A DNA stretch of 64,000 nt. Source: Capsaspora owczarzaki ATCC 30864 (lineage: Eukaryota > Opisthokonta > Filasterea). Below are positions 1 to 10,662 of this stretch, one piece after another (position 1 is the first letter of the stretch; every line of letters begins with the position of its first letter). The notes below the pieces were generated by a model. That model worked only from the letters and a program-made list of their open reading frames with translations, made no database searches and had not been told where the DNA came from. Position numbers and translations under genes: made by a program. The DNA lies in the NCBI RefSeq assembly GCF_000151315.2, contig NW_011887294.1, positions 1,942,460 through 2,006,459 on the forward strand, given 5' to 3'.

Positions 1-181
1 NNNNNNNNNNNNNNNNNNNNNNNNNNNNNNNNNNNNNNNNNNNNNNNNNNNNNNNNNNNNNNNNNNNNNNNNNNNNNNNNNNNNNNNNNNNNNNNNNNNN
101 NNNNNNNNNNNNNNNNNNNNNNNNNNNNNNNNNNNNNNNNNNNNNNNNNNNNNNNNNNNNNNNNNNNNNNNNNNNNNNNNN
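1..181. other. Assembly gap (Ns)
   Basis: An unsequenced run of N lies at the window start. It falls inside the body of a pogo-like transposon copy, so the missing stretch is probably repeat sequence that the assembler could not place. Confidence 0.95.
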
Positions 182-1167
182 GCCTCCTTGACGCTTTCGT
201 GAGTGATGTGCGCACCCTGCTACAGATTCCATCGCTTCTCACATTCGAGGAGTTGCTGCGAGCGCCCCCGCTGACACCGTCGTCGAGCTGCACCGAGCCT
301 GCCACTGTCCGAACCGTCAAGCCGAACAAGGCCTACTCGCCCCAAGATGCGGCACAGCGTGCTACCCAACACGAGCGAGAAGCTCGGGAACAAGAAAAGG
401 CTCAGGTTGCGCCTCTCATGGAGGAGTACAAACGAGCGATGAGGACCTACGAAGACAAAATCGAGCCCTTCATGAATCAGCAGGACCAACTCAAGTCGAC
501 GATCGCTGCCGACCAGACCCGGCTCGCAGAACTCGAGGCAGACGACTCGGCAGCCGCTCTGGTTGCAGACGTGCGTGCGCAACTTCACGCGAACCAGCAG
601 AGGCTCGCCAAAGTCAACGCGACCGTGAAGCAAATGGTCGCCGCAAAACCCAAGCGCCCCGACGTCCGACACGTCCGCGCGCTTGCCGCCTCGAAAGCAG
701 CAGCTGCGGCACCGGCTTTGCAATCGGTTGCGACGATGGCGGTTGAGCAGGACGACTCTGACGACGAATGCGAAGAGGACGGCATTCCGCCGTCGCCAAT
801 GCAGGTGACTTCTGCCGCTCCAGCGCGCTCCAGGAAGAGAATCTATGAAAGAGACTCTGACGACGAGGCCGCTCCATCATTTGAAACAGCCCAGAGTGGC
901 GGGTCGGACGAGAATGTGACCTATTCGCTGTCGTCAAGATCTCTCGAGCGGCTGAAGGAACCCCGTCTTGCTACTCGCAGCTCATCGCGGCTCATTTTGC
1001 CTCCAGGTATGACACTCAGTCGTGCCAACACAAGTGGCGTGAGCAGCTGGCTGACAAACGACATGGCGGCGATGCAGCTTGTGTCAACCGATGAAAATGT
1101 GTCGTCCACGCCGAAAACCGATCGCCGGAAGCGACTCGCGCTATCTGACCTCTCCAATTCGAACTAA
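182..1167 (+). CDS. pogo-like transposase, C-terminal part (5' end in gap)
   Basis: The frame is open from the gap edge to a TAA at 1165-1167. A GTG at 199 is in frame, but the reading continues upstream into the Ns, so the true start is missing. The visible part carries an N-terminal segment that would follow the DDE catalytic domain, then a charged coiled-coil-like stretch (about residues 45-150 from 199), an Ala/Lys linker with the short motif KPKRPD, and an acidic, Ser-rich tail with a basic KR cluster that could be a nuclear localisation signal. The same tail occurs in copy B at 33.41-33.94 kb with only scattered differences. No catalytic residue is visible here. Whether the full gene is intact cannot be judged. 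Confidence 0.6.
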
Positions 1168-1401
1168 ATGTGTTACATGTATGGCTTTATATGCAATTTG
1201 ATGTATGTTATTGTTGTCGGGTTGATTAAACGACGATAATTCTTTGTCCCGATTCGAACCCGCGCACACTCCCGGCCATAAGTACGCACAACATGACCCT
1301 ATCGTCCACCAATACGGATAATATCGATTTTCTTTGCATCTTCGCTGCATGTCCACTGTCGGGGGCGGGCGGGAAGGTGCCGGGAGTGCTGCGGAGGTTG
1401 T

Positions 1402-1580
1402 CCCTCCTACAATGGGACAAGATTTTTCGCGCCCAGCCAAAGGTCAATGCAAAGTCAAAATTTCATATTGCTCCGACCGCCGCCATTTTTTGCACATCGT
1501 CTATATTAATAATATTGAACAAGAATATGAAGAGAGCTAGATGCAGGGTGGTCTCCATTTTTTGTCCCATTGTAGGAGGG
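1402..1580. repeat. Inverted repeat pair at transposon right end
   Basis: A 19-bp arm at 1402-1420 is the exact reverse complement of 1562-1580 inside the right terminal repeat, with about 140 bp between them. The equivalent arms in copy B (34179-34196 and 34340-34357) also pair with each other but have a different core, so the arms have changed together. Confidence 0.85.
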
Positions 1581-1586
1581 TTCTCT

Positions 1587-3038
1587 CTACAAGACTGGAG
1601 TATCCAGATTGGAGCGAACACGCTTGAGCTCTGGATGGCTGGCAGCAACAACATCGGAAGCGAGCTCAACGGTGGCGTCTTCTGGGGCATCCTGGTCAAA
1701 GGGGCGCTTGGGGCGACGCAGAATCAAAATGTTCTTGCCATTGTGTGCAGTGTGCAGGACCGAGTGCTCGGTGACGTCGCCAGTGCTGGCCTCGGGGCCA
1801 GAAAGGCTGTCAAACAAGGCTTGGTCAAAGACGCTCATGCCGTCAGCTTGGGCACTCTCGTTCATCATGGCCAGCGCGGCAGCCTCAAGCTCGTGCGCAA
1901 CGGCAGCACTGCCGCTGTTCGCTGAGGAGGCGCTCTCGCGGTAAAAGCCCTTGCCGCCAATCGAGTAAAGGGGCAAGTCCGCGTTGGACAAATCTTGCTC
2001 AAGCACAGAGGTGGGGGCAGGGCCAAGCAGCGAGTGGGACGACAAGTCGTACACGGTGTTTGCTCGCGCGTCGGCGAGGGCGGACGATGCAGCAAAAGGC
2101 CCTTTGGCAAGCAGCTGCTCTCCTTGTTCGGGATCGGGCGACGAAGTGGCAGACGACGACGCAGAAGAGGTAGGAGACTCGCTCGAGCCACCTGCCGCGT
2201 TCTGCTGGCGGGCAGTCTGGCTGTCCTCGTCGTCGAGATTCATCTCAATGACGCGCTCCTCGTTGGCCAAGTCGGCCTGTGTGGCGCTCGTCATGTCGAC
2301 CACAGTGGTGGTGGTGGTGGTAATAGTGGTGGCCGGAGACCGACGGGTAATATTGGCGGCGGATTGGCGAGAAAACAGGGGCGAAACAAGGACGTGCGAC
2401 CCACGCTTGCGGTCCGCGTTGGCATCATTCTCCTCGTTCTCCTCCTCGTTCTCCTCCTCGTCCTCGTCATTGTCGTTGTCGCTGCAAGACGACGACGAGT
2501 CATCGGCAGAGTCTTCGCCGTCGCTGTCGTCGTGCTTGTCTTCAGACGAGAAGCGGGATTCGAGTTGGAAGACGCTGGCCAGTGGATCGTCAGAGTACTC
2601 TGGCAAAAACGACGTCGTGCTATACGCGTGCGCGCCAAACAAGAAGGGCGACGAGGGCGTTAGCGGCGACATGCGCTTTGATTCTTTTCGCATGCGCAAG
2701 GACGGCGACAACTCGCCGGAATGCTCCTTGTATTGCAGGCGGCTAGACAAGACACGCTGGATCAGCACCGACTTGCGAAGACCCGACGTCTCGTCCTGCA
2801 GGGACATCTTGTCCATGGACAGGCTAATCAAGTAGTCGTTCGCATCGTTGATGCGCAACACGGCGGGTGCCGAGAACGACGCCCTTCGCGTCCTTGACAA
2901 TGGAGTTGGTGGTCGGTGCTGGTCCTGAAAGTCTTCTTGCATCGTGTGGATGCGCGCGTTGCGGACTGGTGTCGTTGGTTCGTTGAGCAGTTGGGTTTGG
3001 TCGAACAGCATATCTGCCGAGGTCAATGTTTCCGTCAT
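1587..3038 (-). CDS. Acidic low-complexity protein with a SERTA-like motif
   Basis: A single open frame of 483 residues starts at the ATG at 3038-3036 and ends with TAG at 1589-1587. Residues about 69-102 (ISLSMDKMSLQ, then LRKSVLIQRVLSSR) resemble the SERTA motif of animal E2F/cyclin-associated regulators such as SERTAD proteins. This is a by-eye resemblance. The rest is disordered: a long Asp/Glu/Ser stretch around residues 165-210, a poly-Thr run near 245, Ser-rich segments, and a basic KRPFDQD-type patch close to the end. TP and SP sites are frequent in the first 130 residues. The stop codon is built from the TA target site plus the first base of the adjacent pogo element, so the native C-terminus may have been longer. 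No enzymatic domain is seen. Confidence 0.6.
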   Translation of the reverse strand: MTETLTSADMLFDQTQLLNEPTTPVRNARIHTMQEDFQDQHRPPTPLSRTRRASFSAPAVLRINDANDYLISLSMDKMSLQDETSGLRKSVLIQRVLSSRLQYKEHSGELSPSLRMRKESKRMSPLTPSSPFLFGAHAYSTTSFLPEYSDDPLASVFQLESRFSSEDKHDDSDGEDSADDSSSSCSDNDNDEDEEENEEENEENDANADRKRGSHVLVSPLFSRQSAANITRRSPATTITTTTTTVVDMTSATQADLANEERVIEMNLDDEDSQTARQQNAAGGSSESPTSSASSSATSSPDPEQGEQLLAKGPFAASSALADARANTVYDLSSHSLLGPAPTSVLEQDLSNADLPLYSIGGKGFYRESASSANSGSAAVAHELEAAALAMMNESAQADGMSVFDQALFDSLSGPEASTGDVTEHSVLHTAHNGKNILILRRPKRPFDQDAPEDATVELASDVVAASHPELKRVRSNLDTPVL

Positions 3039-5056
3039 TTTGTATTTTGAGGGGTTTTGTTGTTTGTTTTCCGGTCTTGGCTGCTTTGTGATGAGGCAAA
3101 GCTGGAAGAAGATTACAGAGCGAAGAAGAGAAGCGAAGGAGGTGACTTTGCTTCTGATCGGGAGATTGTAGAATGCACAGCAAAAACAAAAAGTGAGCGA
3201 AAAGGCGGAAAAAAATCGGAACGAACGAGACAGGCAAATGGCTCAGGAATGAGACAATAAGGGGAGAGAAATGAATGAATGAAAAGTGAACAAGAATAGA
3301 GACGGAAGACAGATTCGAGGTTGAGCGAGAACAGAAAGAGAGAAAAAAAAAAAAAAAAAAAAAGAATCGACAATTCAAAAAATGATTATCGAACGATTTT
3401 TGTTTCTTGTTCATTTTCGGTTTAAACGAGCAAAAAACCGCACGAGTCATCAGTCCGACCCGAGATTGGAAGCAGAGAGAGACAAGAAGAAAGAGAAGAA
3501 GGAGCACGATTGCTCAGGACAACAGAGACAATGAACGAACGAGCGTGCATTGAAAAGTTCAAAAGTTGTTTCAAAAACGAATTAAGAACGAACGAACGAA
3601 CGAACGAACGAACAAACACAACCAGCAGCCTGCAATGGCGTCGGCTCCCAAGTGCAAGGGAAGAAAGTGCACGAGAGCTCGATGAGGTGCATGGCTGGCG
3701 CTGGAGTCGCCGCAGCGATGAGACGGACGGGGAAAGCGGAGGACTTTGTTTCCAAACTGTCCGCAAACCGTATCTCCCAACTCTTTCCCCCTTGGCCACC
3801 GTCAGCGCGACTCGAGGTGCATGTAGACGCAAAGGCATGACATGCGACTCGGCCATCTCTGAAAATGGGGGAGAGAGAGAGAGAGAGAGGCAGGCAGCAG
3901 ACGCACTCGCACAACGCAGTTCCTGCGAAAGGGCGAGTCGTTTTTATGCCTCTCAAACTCCCCCTCCTTCACGCTCGTCCACAGCGGCTGGTTTCAGGGA
4001 GAGGGGAGGCTGCACTCAGCATCAGTCTTTGTCGGTTGCATGAGCGAGGCGTGCTGGTGTTTCCCAACGTATGATGCAAGACGAAAAGCAAAAAAAAATG
4101 CACGAGGGGAAAAAAAAAAAAAAAAAAAAAAGCGCAGTCATCGACGTTGACGAAAGGCAAAAGCACAACGGTCGACAGCCACGAAGGGACGCACACAATG
4201 AAAAAACAACAGAGGAGAGTGTTGAAGAGGAGACGAAACGAAGACGGAGACGGAGGGGGGGAAAAACAGCAAACGGACGACACGGCGACGAGGCGACTTA
4301 CTGCAACGGTTTGATGACGTTGGTGCAGCTGTGGCAAGAAAGAACGTGAAGCAGCGTCAACGAGTCGCCCTGCTGCAGTCCCCGCGGATAAGATGCTAGT
4401 ATACAAGAGCCAAAAGCGAAAAGAGGGGGGCTTTTGACAAGAAGGGGGAGGAGCGAGAGAGCACAGAAAGGCAAGGAATGGCAAAGAAAAAAAAAAAAAA
4501 AAAAAGACGGCGATAAAAGAAAGAAAAAAAAAAAGTGCGAAAAAGCTAGGCGAAAGTAGTGAGATTTTGTGCTGATTTCGGTTTTTAGTTGAAACTTTTT
4601 TTCCTACGAAGCGAATCAAGCGAGAAAAAAAAGTGGATTTCAACCAAAAAACAAAAAACAGCAACAAAAAAACCAACAATGAGCTCTTCCCAAAAAAAAA
4701 AAAGCGATCAGATCATAATCGATTTCTGAAGGATGAAATTGTGGTGATGATGCAAACTGCAGTGAAATCGTCCATTCGCCATTGAGCCCAGTGATTTGAA
4801 TCATCCACAAGTAAAATCAAGGGAGAAAGCAAAAGCAAAAGCAATAGTTCCACAACAAAAAAAGTCTTGGCGATCATCTTAGCGATGATTCGTGCGCGTT
4901 GGCCCTCAGCTATCCTGGGGAATGAAATGCCCTCAGCAGGACGTTACACCAACAACTCAAAGTAACATGAATGGGGAAAGGAGGGGGAGAGGAAGCCCAT
5001 ATTCTGTTTGTGAAAAACTGTATTGTACTCCAAAGAAACAAAAATGATACATGCTG
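3039..5056. other. Intergenic/5' region with simple repeats
   Basis: About 2 kb lies between the CCT4 stop and the SERTA-like start, both on the minus strand. It holds several poly-A runs (about 3343-3363, 4110-4131, 4486-4504), a (CGAA)n array near 3588-3612 and a (GA)n run near 3870-3889. I see no convincing exon. It probably contains the 5' UTR and promoter of the downstream minus-strand gene. Confidence 0.6.
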
Positions 5057-7050
5057 TTAACGAGTTGCAACCTGTGTCAAACAGAGATAGTCACAACAGC
5101 AAGAGTTCACAAACCAGTGAGTCAAACAGAATATTTTGTGAAACAAATCAGCCAAGACAGAAAAGTCACAAAAAAAAAAAACTCACAATGTCGTCGATCT
5201 TGAGGATTGCGCGCACAGTCTCGGAGGCAAGAGTGATCGAGCTGATGGAAACAAGCAGCGGTTGAATGACGTTTTCCTCGAGAATGTTGGTGATCGTGCC
5301 CTGCGAATGCAAGAAATTTGAAGTACCAAAAAAAAAAATTGAGCCACATAAAAGAGTCTTTGGGCAAAACAACCCGCAACCCATAACTCGCAACCACGCA
5401 AAAACCAAACTTGATGCGGTACCTTGCGAACGTTGATGCCAGCAGTCTTCTCGCCTTGAGCGTGGCGGGTTCGGAGCTCGGTGACGACCGAGATCGGGTT
5501 AAGACCGGCATTCTCAGCGAGCGTGAAGGGGATGACCTCCAACGCTTGGGCAAACTCGCGAATGCAGTACGAGTCCATGCCCTCAAGCGAGTTGGCGTAC
5601 TCGGTCAGCTCGTGGGACATTTGGATCTCGGGAGCGCCGCCACCAGCAATGAGAGCGCTGCGAAAGGGGGGGGGGCAAATTGGAGGGCCGAGAGAGAATG
5701 TGAGTGATAAAAACAATCATGGTTTGATGGGCCCACAAAAATAGTGGCGGTGGGGAATATGTCAAAGGATGCATCCAAGGGAAAAAAAAACCAACCAAGC
5801 ACAACAACAACAGAAAACGACCAAACTCTGCCCACTCACCGCTTCTTGACCAGGCATCGGATGACGCAAAGAGCATCGTGCAGCGAACGGTCGGCCTCCT
5901 CGATGACAAGCTTGTTGGAGCCACGGACGAGGACGGAGACGGTGCGCGAGTTGGCGGGGACGCCAGTGACCTTGACAATCTTGGAGTCGCCAGTGGAGAC
6001 TTCCTCAACAAGCTCGGCAGAGCCGAGACGCTCGGCAGTAAAGTGGTCGAGCGAGGCAATGGGCTTGCAGCCGACCGTCTTGCAGATAAACTCAATCTCA
6101 TCGCGCTCAATTTCGGTGATGACCATGATCTTCATCTTGGCGAGGAAGTGGAGGGAGAGGTCGTTGACGGCGTCTCGGAGGATGGATTTTTGGACGAGCA
6201 GCACGTTGCAGCCTGCCTTCTTGATCTGCTTGACCATGTTGAGAATGTATTGTCGCTCCTCGCGAAGGACGCGGTCCATCTGCGAGTAGTCCGAAACAAT
6301 GACCTGGTTCTCGAGGTCGGTCTTGGGTGCCGAGAGGCAGAACTGAATCAGACCAATCTTGGCCTTCTCGACGCGGGTGACAGCCTCGCCAGAGGCGGCC
6401 TGGACGCGCTGGGTGAAGGCGAGGCCGTCAATGAGCTCGCTCTCGTCGACAGTGCCGCCGAGCTTCTTGACAATCTTAATGTCGCGCAGATCAACGTTGT
6501 GCGAGTGGGCGGGGTCGACGACGCGCAGCACGGCATCGACGGCGATGGGCGAAAGCAGGGCCGAGTTTTGCGAGACAACCTTCGAGTTGAGCGACGTGGA
6601 GGCGGCCTTGAGGAGCTGCTCGCGATCGGTCAGCTCGAGCGGAATGGACATGTTGGTGAGGATCTCGACGGCCTTGGCGACGGCCTTGGCGAACGAGGTC
6701 GAGATGGTGGACGCGTGGATGCCCTTGGCGAGCAGGCGCTGTGCAGCGGCGAGCAGCGCGCCCGCCAGCACGACGACCGAGGTGGTGCCGTCACCAGCCT
6801 CAATGTCCTGGGCCTTGGAGAGCTCGACGAGCATCTTGGCGGCGGGGTGGAGCACCTGCATCTGCTTGAGGATGGTCGCGCCGTCGTTGGTGATGGTGAC
6901 CTCGCCCGTGGCCGACTGGATCATCTTGTCCATGCCGCGCGGGCCGAGCGACGTGCGCACAGCATCTGCAATGCCCTTGGCGGCAGTAATGTTGCTCGTG
7001 CGGACGTCGTTGGACTTTTCGTTCTCCTGGAACTTTGCTTCCTTTGCCAT
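5057..7050 (-). CDS. CCT4: T-complex protein 1 subunit delta (CCT4)
   Basis: This is a subunit of the eight-membered cytosolic TRiC/CCT chaperonin that folds actin, tubulin and other proteins using ATP. Four exons are predicted: 7050-5840, 5657-5423, 5300-5187 and 5071-5057. All introns are GT-AG and phases match, giving 524 residues, the usual family length. Chaperonin signatures are intact: [12 protein letters not shown], the ATP-site GDGTTS, and the [13 protein letters not shown] and [12 protein letters not shown] blocks typical of delta subunits. The last exon is only 15 nt and encodes VATR plus stop, matching the VNTR ending of animal CCT4; this fixes the final intron. The start ATG at 7050 gives MAKEAKF; an upstream ATG in the open frame is not needed. 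The gene is divergent from the gene at 8038. Confidence 0.97.
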
Positions 7051-7609
7051 TTTGTTTTGTGTGTCTGATGGTTTGGGAGTCCAGCAGCCAGAGTGAGTGT
7101 GAGTGAGTGTGAGTTTAGATTCAGAAGCAAGCAAGTCGGGAGCGAGGATCAGGACAGGACAGGACAGGACAGGACAGGAGATGTATCGTGATACATGCAA
7201 TGGCGGCTACAATGAAAAAGATCTCGCTTTTTTTCTTTTTTTCTTTTTTTTTTTTTTTTTCTATGAAACAACATTGTCAGCTTTTTGGTTTTTTTTTTTT
7301 TTTTTTTTTTTTTTTTGGTTTCACAAAAACAAAAAGCTGAAGCGCGCCACCACGGCGACCAAACGACACGGCCCGCGCGGGGATCCAAGGAGTGACTTGT
7401 GCGACTGAAGCGATGGGGTGGTTGGGGGGGGCAAGTGGGGAAATGTTGCTGCTGCTGCATGCAGTGCGATCGACGAAAAAAAGACGCATGCGAGCCAAAA
7501 GAATAAAAAATAAAATAATAAAATAAAAAAAATAAAATGGAAAAAAGCCATGCGTTACCAGAAAAAAAAAAAAAAAATGGACTGCAAAAATTTGTATGGA
7601 TTTGAAGAA

Positions 7610-7697
7610 GTGGGGATTGGATGAGATTGTTGGGCAAGTCGGTTGAATCAAAGGTGGGGATTGAATGAGAGTGTTGGGCAAGTCGGTCGAGTCAAAG
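7610..7697. repeat. 44-bp tandem duplication
   Basis: Two adjacent 44-bp units, 7610-7653 and 7654-7697, differ at only a few positions and are followed by a short third partial unit. They lie in the CCT4 divergent promoter region. Confidence 0.85.
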
Positions 7698-7820
7698 GTG
7701 GGGAGGGCAAGGGTGGAATAGAAGGAGGATGGTGAAAGTGGATAAGGCGAGCATGCTTTGCTTTGCTTTGCTTGGATCTCGTCGTCATCGCCGTGCTGCT
7801 CACTGCAAAATGCAATAACG

Positions 7821-7852
7821 AATGAATGAATGAATGAATGAATGAATGAATG
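7821..7852. repeat. (AATG)8 microsatellite
   Basis: Eight perfect AATG units lie about 185 bp upstream of the start codon at 8038. Confidence 0.95.
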
Positions 7853-8037
7853 AGTACATCAGACTTTGAGCATCAAGTCGAATCTGTTGTTTGAGCGCGA
7901 CACTCAGTCCTTGCTTTTTGAAGTGCTCGAGTGCGCAGATTTGACAGGTTTCTCAGATTGGAAAACGACCTCCCAAAAACAACACACATCGGAGACTATT
8001 GCCATCGTTCTGACGACCGTGACGCGCTTTTGTGAGG

Positions 8038-8246
8038 ATGCTTCGAATCGCAGTTGGTCGGCTTTGTCTTCGGAATGGACTGCAGCCAGCAGCCACTTTG
8101 ATCCCAGTTGCTGCCGAGCGCCATAGCGTCGTGCCCGCGCCACAGCTCAGGACAACCTCATCGTCAGGGCCATACCGTGCATACGTGCAAGCACCAAGCC
8201 ATCCCCGCAGCCCGACGCTTGGCTCCAAGACAAGCCTGCAGGCGAG

Positions 8247-8291
<45 letters not shown>

Positions 8292-10221
8292 GAGCACCCA
8301 GCCAGAACAGCCACCGCCGCCACCAACAACCACGACAGGCATGGCGTACTGGGAACGCTACTTTCGTCGCACGACATACACTGAAATGCAACGCGTGCTG
8401 CAGACATGGCGCCTGTCCATCCTGCGCGTCTCCGTCCTGGGCCTCGGTCTGCTCGCGTCGGCCGTGTACTACTACCGCGAGCACATCCGGACGAACGTTG
8501 CCGAGGAAGTGGCAGACGTCGCATCGCGCTCTCTCAGTGGCGAAAACGTCAAGAGCAAGGCCGAGGAAGTCTCCAAGCTCGTTGTCGGCCAAGTTCTGAC
8601 CGATCCAAACACGCTGGCGCTCGCCACGACCTTTGTGCAAGACCTGATTGCCCAGCCTCACATGCAGCAAGCCGTCCTGTCCATGCTTGTGGCTGTCATC
8701 AACGATCCCTTTGCAAAGGCCAAGCTGCTCGAGCTCGTCCAAGCCGTGTTTGCCGAGTTTGCCGCGCAAGAATCCACCCAAACGCTCATGGCAGACTTTT
8801 TCACGCGCCTGTTCCAGCGAGATGACATTAAAGCCAACCTGTCCATCTTGCTGCAGTCTGCCCTCAACGATCCAGCCTTTGTGGACGCCGCCTCTGTTTT
8901 GGCCACCACCGTCCTCACAACTCCCAGGTTTGAGCAGCAGGTTTCGGAACTGGCCAGCTACACTGCCCATCAGACTCTGAACGATGAGGCGATCAAGGTG
9001 GCTGCCACCAGCTTTGCTCAGGCAGTGCTCGATGAGCCGGCCCTCCGCCAGCAAGGCGGTGATGCGTTGTGGGACGCGTTCAAGTATTCTCTGACGCCTG
9101 GATTTTTGCAATCACGGCGCCCGCATCCGACCTCGTCTCCCTCCCCTGGGGCTGCGGCGACGTCATCATCGTCGTCGTCGTCGTCGTCGTCTGCCAAGCA
9201 TCCGGCACCAGCACCTACGCAGCCATCGTCTTCTTCATCGTCGTCTGCGTCGACCAAGCCACCAGCACATGCGCCTGCGCCTGCACCTGCACCTGCACCT
9301 GCACCTGCACAGCCACCGGCACATGCGCACACAGCGACATCGCCGGCCAAGTCGGCAGCAACCCCGCAACCACCATCGCCAAGCCCGGCTACGGTCGCCC
9401 CTGTTTCCGCCAAAGCCGCCGAACCAAAGCCTGCTGCAGAGCCGAAACAGGTGCCTGCGGAACCGCAATCGACCTCGTCGCCTGCACCCCATGCCGCTCA
9501 CGGTGCTGGCTCAGGGACCCACCACGACTCACACACGGAAAGCGCCAAGCCAGCTGCTGCTTCAGACAACACAAAGTCGCATGCAACACCCACATTAGAG
9601 CATTCTCCTCTTCCAACCAAACATCACGATGATAGTCCAGAACCAAGCGCCCAGTCACCCGCGATTCAAGAGCGGGTGTACAGTGCCGGCTCCGAAACTC
9701 CCCTCCTCCAAGAACATGCAGCGACAACTCCCATCAAGCCAATAGAGCTAACAGATAGTGGACTGGAAACCGCAAGTCCGTCATCAACAAGTTTGGAGAA
9801 TCAACCAGCCAGCAGTAGCCAGCCAATCTCGCCAGTGCCCGCACTTGCCCACCTGTACCAGCCCATGCCATCGCGACAGCTCCCCGTCGACGATGACCAA
9901 GCGCCAGTTCTCGAGTCGGCATCATCGGACACCACTGCACAAGGCCTACTAGATGCGCCAGCATCATCAGCCATCATCACTCTGAACGAACTCGACGTGT
10001 CGTCTGCACCTTCAGCCACCACCACCCCGAGCGACCACGATCTGTCCACTTCGCGCGAGGCTGTGGATGAGTTGCTCATGGACGTCGACACGCTTCTTGT
10101 TGACGGGTCGCACAAAGATCACCCCGCTGTGCCCTCGAGCTACGACACGGCTGCAGCCCAGCAACGCGCCCACGGCGATGCCCTAACGGTGCGCGAGTCG
10201 CTCAGCTTTGGCACCGAGTGA
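8038..10221 (+). CDS. Probable mitochondrial membrane-anchored helical protein
   Basis: I do not recognise this 727-residue single-exon protein. The start is taken as the ATG at 8038; a GTG at 8032 is upstream in frame. The first 15 residues (MLRIAVGRLCLRNGL) look like a mitochondrial presequence: basic, hydrophobic, no acidic residue. A poly-Ser tract from an ATC/TCA repeat (about 8250-8292) follows. A predicted transmembrane helix sits at residues 126-146. It is followed by about 200 residues of amphipathic helices with a recurring DP-containing pattern (LTDPNTLAL, VINDPFAKA, ALNDPAFVD, VLDEPALRQ), suggesting four or more helical repeats of roughly 35-50 residues. The C-terminal half (from about residue 365) is disordered: poly-Ser, a Pro-Ala hexanucleotide repeat near 9281-9310, and Ser/Thr/Pro-rich sequence. 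Function is unknown. Confidence 0.7.
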
Positions 10222-10662
10222 GCTCGGAGGAGGAGATCGCTGGCAAACCAAGCCGTTTGTATTTGTTTCCTTCCATGTGTGTTGATAGAAAAAAAAATGT
10301 TGATGTGTCGAGTAAACAAACAAACAGAGTTAACGTCGACAAAACAACAACAACAACAGCAACAACCAAAAAATTCGTTGCTTTTGGAAGTTTTTCGCAC
10401 AATTTCGCATTTGTTACCGTGCATGTTTTTTTGCTTTGTTTTTCATTGTTTTTTTCCCCATCGCCGAATCCAGATGCGGTTTGTCATTCGTCTTGCTTGT
10501 TTTTTGTGTTTATTTCACAGAGTTCGCAGAGTCACCCTTTGACAAGTCGTTCGTTGTCTTCAAGTCTGTTTGAAATTCAACCTCCTTCGTCTTCTTCACC
10601 ACGCTTTGCCTCCCCCCCCCTCCCCTCCCGCCTGCGCTTTGTCTTTTGTTCGACTGTGCACA
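10222..10662. other. Intergenic region
   Basis: This spacer separates two plus-strand genes. It contains a (CAA)n stretch near 10343-10366 and a C/T-rich run just before the next ATG. No gene is seen. Confidence 0.55.

Larger units (their letters stand above)
182..1587 (+). mobile_element. pogo-like DNA transposon, copy A, 3' portion
   Basis: This is the right part of a DNA transposon whose left part is lost in the N gap. It is nearly identical to the right part of copy B at 33.4-34.36 kb, including about 420 bp of non-coding sequence after the reading frame. The right terminal inverted repeat is 1563-1587. A TA dinucleotide, the expected pogo/Tc1-mariner target duplication, follows at 1588-1589. 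A second, inverted copy of the terminal sequence lies inside the element at 1402-1420 and matches 1562-1580 perfectly over 19 bp. Assignment to pogo rests on the transposase motifs seen only in copy B plus the TA site, so it is an inference for this copy. Confidence 0.75.
7051..8037. promoter_or_regulatory. Divergent intergenic region, CCT4 / 727-aa protein gene
   Basis: About 1 kb lies between two outward-facing start codons, so it must hold both promoters. It is unusually repeat-rich: (AGGAC)n at 7151-7178, two poly-T runs near 7240-7260 and 7290-7316, a 44-bp tandem duplication at 7610-7697 and (AATG)8 at 7821-7852. No TATA box is obvious. Confidence 0.55.

Noticed and set aside
2440-2560. 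GAC/GAG-type triplet runs considered as an array of regulatory repeats
   Set aside because: They simply encode the Asp/Glu/Ser tract of the SERTA-like protein.
5878-7068. 396-codon plus-strand open frame opposite CCT4
   Set aside because: It is a shadow frame on the antisense strand of a clearly conserved chaperonin gene.
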